From: Peromyscus leucopus
Taxonomy: Eukaryota; Chordata; Mammalia; Rodentia; Cricetidae
DNA length: 64,000 nt
NCBI RefSeq assembly: GCF_004664715.2
Contig: NC_051069.1
Coordinates: 3,382,501-3,446,500, forward strand
Reading direction: 5' to 3'
Positions 24,426-32,000 of the stretch are shown here, in pieces. Under the pieces are notes generated by a model. The model saw only the letters and a program-made list of their open reading frames with translations. It was not told the DNA's origin and searched no databases. Every line of letters begins with the position of its first letter. Position 1 is the first letter of the stretch. The translations under genes were made by a program, and so were the position numbers.

Positions 24426-27270
24426 AACCATCTGGGTCTTCATAAACCAAGGAGCTAACAGTTTCTGCACCCCTGTCTAAAATCGTTTTGATGCCAAGAA
24501 GATCATCAGTGAGTCTAATTATTGAGTTTTTTCTTTCTTTCTCTTTCCTAAAAAGATTTTGATTTGAAAAAGAACAATGCTGGACTTCATTGACCTATTT
24601 TTTTTTTTTTTTTTTTTTTTTATCTTTTAAGTCAAGAGAGGAGAATAGAACAGAAGTTAAAATTTTGAGACAGGACGAGGATTTTTCTACAGGTCTTAAC
24701 TGCTCACAAACCAAATGCCACTCAAATTTATTATCGATAGCAGACTGTTAGAAACAAGCTTTCATAGAGCTTAAGTTTCTTAAAAGTGTCCCTTACTTAC
24801 TTCCAAGAAAACGTTAGAAATTCATTAACTAACCAGTCATTTCTAATAACTGCATAAGGCAATGAATTACATTTTTGAATCTGGTGAGGAATGCCCCACA
24901 GCAGCTGTGAAAATATCCACAACCTTTGACCTTTTCCACTAGCCTGATGGGAATTTCATCGCACCAACATGGCTTTTCCTTGTCAGGTACAAGTAGCCAC
25001 TAGAGGGCAGCCTTATCTCAGATGTGATAATGCTTTGTAAAAGAAAAAAAAAAAAAAAAAAGCTCATAAGAGCTTGTAATGTTCCTATAATTGTTTTTGT
25101 GACTTTTTTTTTATTTTCCTGGATAGTTTAAATAATCAACATAAGTCAAATAAAGATCCCCACTTTTACAAATTACAAAGATTACCACAAAGACTGATCC
25201 CCAGTAGGATTATAGAGCCTTCTTTATATACCTTAGTATGTTTGAAACAAGGTATTTTTTTGTCTTCAATCTCTAAGTGGTATTTTCCTTTTTCCTATGT
25301 GGTGAGTTAAGCACCATGTCAGCCATATCACATCCTGCACCTAGATTTCACTCTTGGCATCACAACGTCAAGTGTTTCTAGACAAACTGAAGTGCATTTG
25401 AGGAAGAAACTAACCAAGCTGACCAAGATTGTAAGGAGGCTGAACCGTGAACTTCGAGAGGGATTGGAGAGGACAGCAGAGATTAGGTGTGTACGAGCTC
25501 GTTTCTACCAGTCTTCAGTTCCAAGGATGGATTACAGGCGCCCCATAAGCACTGCAAGGCAGACTCAGAACCAGAGGATTACAACAACAAGGCAGAGCTG
25601 TCTGCTTGATAGGAAATGATCTTTCTAATTCAACATGGAATACGCGACCTCTAGAGATACTGAGCTCCCCATCCTAGGAGGTGTTCAAGCATAACAGGAC
25701 ATTCATGTCACAGGAGTGTGGAGAACACCCACTCACAGATGGGATGTTTAATCCGAGGGACTTGAAAAAAAACTTCAACTCTCCCCAAGCCTCTGAAATA
25801 ACAGCACACCCCAATCCAGGAGCTGGAAAGGTTAAGTGCCTGCCCAGCAAGATGCGAGTGTCTGCACCTCTTCAAGAAAACGATTTCTGCTGATGTGAAA
25901 GACACCGCGTCTCTCAACGGTGTGTAACATTGTTCCCTGCCTATCAGCACGGCCATGCTTGCAGGCACAGCTCACAACCATTTGAACACAGGAGGCATAT
26001 TAAACTAAAAAGACACATTTGGAAACCCCTTGCCTAAAGATAGACGGCACAGACAGACAGGCACATCTTTGGTTGGATTCTGGGACTCCTTGCACAGGTC
26101 AGCTGAACTTCACGATAGTAGTCTATATTATTTAGGAAAGTCTGGTTTGGTTTCACCCAGATCTTAAGACCAAGCAGGCTTAATGAAAATCATGAAGAGA
26201 AATGAGAAGCAAATAAGAATAACCCCATTTGTATCAAATTGATTTTATTAAAGAGTAATTTAAAGATATTAGGCTCAGCAAAGCATTACATAATTGAATC
26301 TATTCCCCCCCCCCCCATATAAATGGCAGACTTCTCATTTATACTAACTAGAGGCAAAGTTATGTACAGGACGTTTTTATAGCTTCCTTCGAGGGGTATA
26401 GGAAGGTGGTGGGATTCAGTGGCCTGGGCCAGGCTCTACCAGGTGTCAGCTGAAAGAAATTGGCTATGGCTTCCGACCTGCGTGAGCTTCTTCTTCTTCA
26501 TGCACGGGATCCTCAGACGACATAAGCCGGAGTGTGTGTGTGAGAGACATGAAGTGCAGCTTAATGCACACAGATGGATACTCTGTCCCTGTTGGTTTGG
26601 AAAGTGCCTAGGAAACTTCAGAGGGAAGTCAGCATCTGACTGAAGAAGAGCCCTGGCAGGGAGCAAACTTGGCCTTGCTTTTTATAGCCATGGGCGCAAA
26701 GGTTGAAGTTATGCTATCTCACAACCCGACGGGGGCTAACATTTCACTTAAAAAAGACAAGCTAGAAACAAAATATTTCCGCTGCCCTTTTTGTCCCACA
26801 TTGCCCATTAGCTAATGTGAGCTCTCACCGAGACCTCTTCTCTAGGCCTGGCACTCTGACAGTGGATGGGGAAAGGCCGTTCTGTCACGTCACACACAAT
26901 ACTGATGGTTACGGAGAGCTCAGACTGGGAATCTCTCCATCCACTGGTCGAAAGGCCGGAATGAACGGGCAGGACACTCAAGGGGTGGCTAGATGGGGCA
27001 GAGACTCTGTCCGTCCCTCCTCACAGGACCAGTGTACAGACTTGGAAACGTGATCAAATGGCAGCTCATGCTTGACGTCCCAGGTGAATGTTCAAACATA
27101 TATTTTAAATTAGAAAGATATAAAAATCAGCGAACCTGCTGGCTTGATGTGACTAAAAAGATTATGGTTTTTAATGATCAAATAGGAAACATACAGACTA
27201 AAGCAACCCTGATTTTTCTGCAGTAAAAATTGTGAGTATTTAGAAAATAGAAAAATCCATCTTTCTCTTT
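24426..27270. other. Unique AT-rich intron; no gene seen
   Basis: It contains a T run at 24599-24620, an A run near 25041-25060 and a C run at 26306-26317. A basic-rich 75-codon ORF at 25392-25619 has no recognised family. Matches to a ROR response element lie at 24591-24601. Confidence 0.45.
24591..24601 (-). promoter_or_regulatory. ROR response element consensus match
   Basis: The minus strand reads AAAATAGGTCA, a full match to WAWNTRGGTCA, the site bound by ROR and REV-ERB receptors. About one match per window this size is expected by chance. Confidence 0.25.
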
Positions 27271-27274
27271 TCTT

Positions 27275-27342
27275 TTGGTGCTAAGGGGAGAGGGCCTGTG
27301 CATACGAGGCTAGCACTCTACCAACTGAGCTTACCCCAGGCC
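27275..27342 (-). repeat. ID/B4-like SINE fragment, inverted
   Basis: ACGAGGCTAGCACTCTACC then AACTGAGCTTACCCCAG is the inverted ID-like segment. Confidence 0.6.
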
Positions 27343-27955
27343 TGCCCAAAGCATCTCCATTACAGAGTATTCCCAGACAATTAATTCTATACAAGGCACT
27401 TTACTGGTGGTAAAAATTTTAAGAAAACTCAACTCCACATCTGTCTTAGAAGATTCATCCACCCATCTACCCATGCCTCCACGAAGTTAACTTTTGTCCT
27501 AATAAATGGCCCTTTCTAAATCTTATCTTCTTAGGAGCCACAGAGCTAGTTACAAAGCCGACGGATGCTCCCCAAGACGTTTGGCAAAGATCTGTTTACT
27601 GATCTTGCTGGTTGGTATTGTGATCCCCCTGGCTGGAATGGAAAGATGGGAGAAAAGAGGACTAGAGAACTGTTGATACATTTAAAGGTATTCTACCAAG
27701 CATAAAAAAACCAGGACTTAAATTCCACAGTATATATTTGCTTAGAGATCGTATTGTTTTCTGCCTGGGTAATGTTTACAGCATCATAGCGCTGAGCTGA
27801 GCTGATCGCACAGCACCTGACAGAAGCTTACTGCTGCTGTGCATGTCCTGCGACATGACTGAAATACACAGCATTGAGAGGCTGCCTACGAAATCTGCAC
27901 TTCGACACCATCCCGTGGAGAATCAAGGCTCCCCTGCCACCAATGCACAAATTCA
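27343..27955. other. Unique intron; no gene seen
   Basis: No repeat or coding signal is recognised. Confidence 0.5.
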
Positions 27956-27959
27956 GACC

Positions 27960-28130
27960 TCTGTCTTGAATTATTTTTAATATTTGTTTATTATATCCAT
28001 ATATGTGTGGGCATGTGCTTTCCATGGCACACATGCGGAGGTCAGAGGCCAATGGTTCCAGGGACAGAACTCAGGTCCTCAGACTTGACAGCAAGTGCCC
28101 TCACCTAATGAACCACCTCTCGGGGCCCCA
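27960..28130 (-). repeat. B2/B3-superfamily SINE, inverted
   Basis: The plus strand has CGGAGGTCAGAGGCCAATGG, ACAGAACTCAGGTCCTCAG and ends AATGAACCACCTCTCGGGGC. Confidence 0.8.
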
Positions 28131-28888
28131 GCCCTTCTGTCCTCCACAGAACGGAATCCTCTTTATAAGAGAAAAAGACAAAATAACACTTGGCTCAGCA
28201 GTGGCGGCCATTTGAATGTTTGCTTTTCAAGGTCCAACCATCACTTTCTCACAGTTCTAGCCATCAAAGGTCCCCTAAATGGGACACAGATCCCAGGTCA
28301 GAGCTACCACAGGAATGATGCTGACAAGGAGACTAGGAACTGAATTCAATTTTCACATGGTAAAAAACAAAAGCGGAATTCTTCCAAACTGTTGACGTGG
28401 AGTGTGACAGAAATCACCAGTATACAGAACATTTGCCAAGGTTTAAGGTGCCTTGCACCTGTGTGACAAACAGGAGGAAGGGACCATGACAGGATGGAAG
28501 CTCCCACTGGAGCCTCCAGCCTTCCAAGGTCCCTCTACACAAACAGAGGCAGCAGAGCCATGGGATACCAGCAGCCCCAGCTCCAAGCTTTCAGCACTCA
28601 GCTACCAGCCAGTGGCACTTGGCCCATGCACTTTCCTGACGGCCGAAACCCCTTGCCTCGGTACTAAATATCATCCCCACTCTTTCCCTGTCTGTGCCCA
28701 AGGAGAAATCCAAACGGTAGTGGGGATTTGTTAATTAAACAAACAAACAAACAAACAACACTGACAGCTGAGAGGAAAATTGCTCAAACTCAAGGTTATT
28801 ACTTCCTAAGCATGGAACTACTTTAAGCCTAAACTAATTTGACAAGTGACACAGAGAAAGGATTTGCTTCTTTGGTGAGTTCAAAAAG
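28131..28888. other. Unique intron; no gene seen
   Basis: A short (AAAC)n run lies at about 28736-28758. Nothing else is recognised. Confidence 0.5.
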
Positions 28889-28929
28889 GCCTGATTTAAT
28901 GATGTTTCTTAAACATCATTAAATCAGGC
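28889..28929. repeat. Perfect 19-bp inverted repeat with 3-nt loop
   Basis: The left arm at 28889-28907 (GCCTGATTTAATGATGTTT) is exactly reverse-complementary to the right arm at 28911-28929, separated by CTT. Pairing stops abruptly at both outer ends. It is not part of a recognised repeat. Confidence 0.95.
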
Positions 28930-30709
28930 AACAAAGAGGCTGCCTCTCTTTTATAGTGGCTTGTTCTCATCCCCTGTTCACAGGCATCTACACACCAGAA
29001 AGCTATACTATGAAGAAGAGCCTTCCTGTTTCGCACGAAAAATCTAATTATGTAAACTCCTGCATATGGAACCAATTTAACTATTAAAACCAAGAGGCAG
29101 CAGGGAAGTATTTAATATGATTCCGGGCCAGTTTCTTTCTTTCTTTTTTTTTTCTTTCTCCCTTAAATCTGATATGGAAACATTTACGGCATTCCTTGCT
29201 TTCCCACAAACTATTTTTCTTCAGTTAAATTTTGCACCAAAGCAAGTCAATCCTGTGAAGACACAAGATTGTAGGTAGAGATGCTGGAACTGAAACATCC
29301 CAATTGTTATCGACAACCCACCCACCCACCCCCACCCACCCAGGGCTTGAGTTTTAAGGGAAACTTCACTGCCAGGAGGTATAAGCAACATTTTTTTTTT
29401 TCCTTTCTCTATGACAATACTATCAATCTAGGAAGCCAGAGGATGCTCCCAAGAAGGGTTTGTGTGTGGGTGGGGGGTGTTTGGGGGAGAAGCTGAGGAT
29501 CTTTGGGTTTTATCACAGGGAGGATTTGGCTAGAACTTCACTTGGTACTAGACCTACAAAAACCAAAAGCCAACTTACTAAAAAAAAAAAAAAAATCAGC
29601 CTCAAATAACATCATCAAAAGATATTTCCTTAATGTTTGAGGGTTTTACTGCTCAGTAGGAAGAAAGGCAATTAAAAAGAAGTCTCCTCAGCTTCGCTCC
29701 TTTCTCCCAATCAACTCGAATGTAAATAGAATGGATGGGGACCATCGCGGACACTTCCCAAACAGCAATTTCTTTCTTTTTTAATCTAAGGAGGCGAGGG
29801 AACAAAATACAACTGGCTTCACGGCTTCTGATGTCACTTTTCAGTGAACCGGCTTAATGAGAGGAAGCAACACGGAGGTTTTCTTTTGGGGAGGGGAAAC
29901 AGATTTCTTTTACATAATAAGAAACCTCAACACCTTTCCTTCCCCAGTAATTTCACACACTTAAGATCACGGGCAGCTCTTCCCTCTTTTGCTATACCAG
30001 TCACATATTATAAAAGTGATTCAATCTCACTTCCCGCCAGTGGTAGGGGAAAGGCACTAAATTTGCCGTGGGCGCATCCTACAGAAAGATTTCATCGCAC
30101 ACCGCCAGCTCATCTCGGCGTCCCGAATGCTTCGACCTGTTAATAATTAATAAAAGATGCCACCCAATCTCCAGTGAAAAACACGATGATCTGAAAGTAA
30201 ACCCTGCGCAGATATGGTACGGGTGTCCATCCCGGATTGCAACAATAAAATAATCCCAAATCTAGCAAACGTTTAACGAGCACCGGGTCGCCCGCGCTGG
30301 CGGGCAAAACCCCCTCAAGACCTTCGGGGTGCGCACAGTTGTTGCCCCTGAGAACAGCCGTCACTGTGCCACAGACAGATGGAGCTTTAAATCCCCAAGC
30401 CGGGCGACGGGGCCTGCACATTGCTAGGGCAGATTATCCGCCCGTGAGGACCCAGCAGGCTCACGATCGTGCAGAGTGCTGTGGGCTGAGTCTTTCCAGG
30501 GCCATCTGCAATGGTCTAAGTGTGTGTGTCTGTTTCTCCCTGCGGCACAAACAACTTCCTGCGCACCTCCAAACTTTGTCTCCATCACAAACTTCCCTGA
30601 CTTGCCTGGGCTTCTTCCCGCCTCACCTTGGGGCACCTGAAGCCAGCAAACCATTTTCCTCTTTCCTTTCCACGGTGCTACTGCCCAGCTTTAGACACCA
30701 GATCCTGGA
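28930..30709. other. Unique intron approaching the CpG island
   Basis: It contains (CCCA)n at 29317-29341, a T run near 29391-29401 and an A run at 29580-29595. No SINE is seen from 28131 through the CpG island, a long repeat-free stretch. CpG frequency begins to rise at about 30270. Confidence 0.5.
29317..29341 (+). repeat. (CCCA)n with G-quadruplex potential on the minus strand
   Basis: Six or more CCC runs are separated by single A. On the Rora sense strand these are GGG runs with one-base loops. Confidence 0.75.
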
Positions 30710-31442
30710 GGAAGGCCCGGGGCGCGGAGGCTTGACCGCGGCTAACCTATGGCCGTAGGCCCTCGTCGCAGTCTAATCTCGGCCTCGGCCCCCCAGTCCT
30801 GATTAGGTTGTCTCCCTACATCCAGGCACAAACCTAAGTGTCTAGTCGGGGCGCGCTGCGGCCGGGGTTGCAGCCGAGGGCGTCTTGGCACGTTCGGGGC
30901 GCGGGGCTGGCTCGGGCCCGCGCGCTTTCGGAAGTGGCTGCGTCCAGGGGACGCAGCGCTGAGCTGCTGCACTTCCCCAACCCGCTGGCCGCCCGGGAGC
31001 TCTGGCGCTCCGAGCTGCAGAGGGTGGGGTGGCCGTGCGGAGCTCGGACGCCAGGCCTGGAACGCTAACCAGTCCCGGCGATGACACCACCAGCGTTAGC
31101 AAGCAGGGCCCGGCCTGGCCGCCGCTCCTCCCCCCACACAGGCCAGAGTTGTCCCAGGGTGCGGGCCCTCGGGACTCAAGTGTAGACGTCCCCAGGTTCC
31201 TCCGGGTTGCCAGACCCTCCTGGCGCGTCCCAAGCTCTGCGACTCTGGGCAAACTTTCTTTGGGGAGCCCCGCCGGGTGCTAGGCGCACCCAGGCGAGTG
31301 ACAGCGGCTAAGTAGACGCCAGAGGGGCGATCGGGCCCGTGCGTCTAGCTCCCCCGACCCGAGGCAGGCCGATCCCTCCTTTGGGGCTCCAGCGGAGACG
31401 CTGCGGTGGCCCCGTTGGGTTCGAGTAGCTGCCCCCAGGCTG

Positions 31443-31450
31443 TACGTGCG
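31443..31450. promoter_or_regulatory. Possible hypoxia response element core (ACGTG)
   Basis: TACGTGCG contains the HIF core RCGTG and lies about 100 bases inside the intron from the alpha4 donor. RORalpha4 is known as a HIF-1-induced transcript. Whether this particular site, rather than others outside the part I can recognise, is the functional one is an inference. Confidence 0.3.
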
Positions 31451-31542
31451 CTCGGGCAGGCGCGCCCACCCCTCCCCCTGCGTGCCCTCCTCCCCGCCCC
31501 CCGGAGCCGCTAGTCCACCCGAGTCTCCGCGGGCCCCCCGGA

Positions 31543-31548
31543 GCTCAC
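31543..31548 (-). other. Rora: 5' splice donor of the RORalpha4 first exon
   Basis: On the minus strand the exon ends ...ATGAAAG and the intron begins GTGAGC. This fits the donor consensus (AAG|GTGAGT) at all but the last base. It leaves the reading frame after the first base of a codon, as required to join the shared DNA-binding-domain exon. Confidence 0.88.
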
Positions 31549-31576
31549 CTTTCATCGCTGCGATCACAAAATACAT
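31549..31576 (-). CDS. Rora: Rora, RORalpha4-specific first coding exon (N-terminus only)
   Basis: RORalpha is a nuclear receptor that binds ROR response elements (half-site GGTCA preceded by an AT-rich stretch) as a monomer and activates transcription in the circadian clock, cerebellar Purkinje cell development, lipid metabolism and lymphocytes. The minus strand reads ATG at 31576-31574, then MYFVIAAMK and one base of the next codon (G at 31549), followed directly by GTGAGC. The known RORalpha4 isoform begins (M)[23 protein letters not shown], where [12 protein letters not shown] starts the shared zinc-finger exon. A donor after the first base of a codon fits a split Ala codon at that junction. 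Human alpha4 has two Met; here the preceding codon is AGG, so there is a single Met. Only nine residues are encoded here and the receptor body is outside the window. The peptide match plus donor plus CpG island makes the identification firm; it rests on recall, not on a search. Confidence 0.93.
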
Positions 31577-31698
31577 CCTTTACGCCGCGGTGCGGAGAGC
31601 GCAGGGAGAGCCGACCGTCCGACCCCGGAGCCCCCTCTCGCCGCCGCCGCCCGAGCCACAGCAGCAGCTGCCGCAGCTGCCCGCCCGCCGAGAGCCAT
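31564..31698 (-). other. Candidate upstream ORF 2 (44 codons plus stop), overlaps the Rora ATG
   Basis: The ATG at 31698 is out of frame with both upstream ORF 1 and the main start. It reads MALGGRAAAAAAVARAAAAR..., an alanine-rich stretch, and ends at TGA 31566-31564, inside the fourth and fifth codons of RORalpha4. An overlapping upstream ORF of this sort would suppress initiation at the main ATG if the leader includes it. Confidence 0.4.
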
Positions 31699-31720
31699 CC
31701 CGAGCCATAAGAGGCTCCAT
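31580..31720 (-). other. Candidate upstream ORF 1 (46 codons plus stop), ends 3 bases before the Rora ATG
   Basis: An ATG at 31720 opens MEPLMARDGSRRAG..., runs 46 residues through Gly/Arg/Cys-rich sequence and stops at TAA 31582-31580, three bases upstream of the RORalpha4 ATG. A second in-frame ATG is at 31708. It would be a translated upstream ORF only if the mRNA starts upstream of 31720, which is not known. It is not proposed as a protein-coding gene. Confidence 0.4.
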
Positions 31721-31756
31721 GTGACCGGCTGACATCACGGCCGCCGCTCTGTTTAC
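31718..31756 (-). promoter_or_regulatory. Cluster of E-box, CRE-like and forkhead-type motifs near the RORalpha4 start
   Basis: Within 40 bases there is an E-box CATGTG (31718-31723), a CRE-like TGACATCA (31730-31737) and a forkhead-type TGTTTAC (31750-31756). They lie 140-180 bases upstream of the ATG. Motif matches are seen; binding is inferred. Depending on the true start site they could be in the core promoter or the 5' untranslated region. Confidence 0.4.
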
Positions 31757-31779
31757 ACCGCGCCCCTCCGCTTCCTCCC

Positions 31780-31834
31780 GGGGCGGGAGCGAAAGGCAGG
31801 AGGCGGGTGCGCCCGGGCGCCGCGCCCCGCCCCC
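31780..31834. promoter_or_regulatory. Two GC boxes (Sp1/Sp3-type) upstream of the RORalpha4 exon
   Basis: GGGGCGGGA at 31780-31788 and CCCCGCCCCC at 31825-31834 are classic GC boxes, about 205-260 bases upstream of the ATG. Sp1/Sp3 sites have been reported as part of RORalpha4 promoter control, which fits the position; I cannot align these to the published sites. Confidence 0.5.
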
Positions 31835-32000
31835 GCGGGCAGGTGACCGCGAGCGGCCCACCCCGACACGGTGCTGCCCTCCTGCGTTCCCGGGGGCCTG
31901 CACAGGGGTCCCTAGCCACCTCCTCAGATGCCGATCACCTGTGGCGGCCCGGAAGCTCTCTGCCAAGCGCCTGATCACTTTCCACACGCCCACCCCCTAG

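Larger units (their letters stand above)
1..31548 (-). other. Rora: Rora intron following the RORalpha4 exon (3' end outside window)
   Basis: Everything downstream of the donor on the minus strand is intron. I looked for the shared exon encoding [21 protein letters not shown] and did not see it, so the intron is longer than 31.5 kb, in keeping with the very large introns of this gene. Confidence 0.8.
30710..32000. promoter_or_regulatory. Rora: CpG island containing the internal RORalpha4 promoter
   Basis: CpG dinucleotides and GC content rise sharply between about 30.7 and 32.0 kb against an AT-rich, CpG-poor background, with a weaker shoulder from about 30.27 kb. The island surrounds the RORalpha4 first exon and has no SINE or L1 insertion. 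No TATA box is evident at the expected distance, which fits a GC-rich, dispersed-start promoter. About 840 bases lie on the intron side of the exon (below 31549) and about 425 on the upstream side (above 31576), so the island is skewed into the transcribed part. The exact transcription start cannot be read from the sequence. Confidence 0.85.

Noticed and set aside
25392..25619. 75-codon Arg/Lys-rich ORF
   Set aside because: It resembles a basic nuclear protein superficially, but no known motif, upstream exon or poly-A tail is seen; likely chance.
28889..28929. Rho-independent terminator or miRNA precursor reading of the hairpin
   Set aside because: The organism is a mammal, and the stem is AT-rich with a 3-base loop, shorter than a miRNA hairpin.
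30339..30758. 139-codon plus-strand ORF at the CpG island edge
   Set aside because: No recognisable protein; expected from high GC content and few stop codons.
1..31548. Search for the shared RORalpha DNA-binding-domain exon and the long-isoform exons
   Set aside because: I did not see sequence encoding [12 protein letters not shown] or the alpha1/alpha2/alpha3 N-terminal exons on the minus strand by eye. A short exon could still be missed.
31580..31993. 137- and 124-codon ORFs on the minus strand in the CpG island
   Set aside because: GC-rich promoter sequence rarely contains stops. Composition is Gly/Arg/Ala low complexity, and only the last part is considered as a possible upstream ORF.
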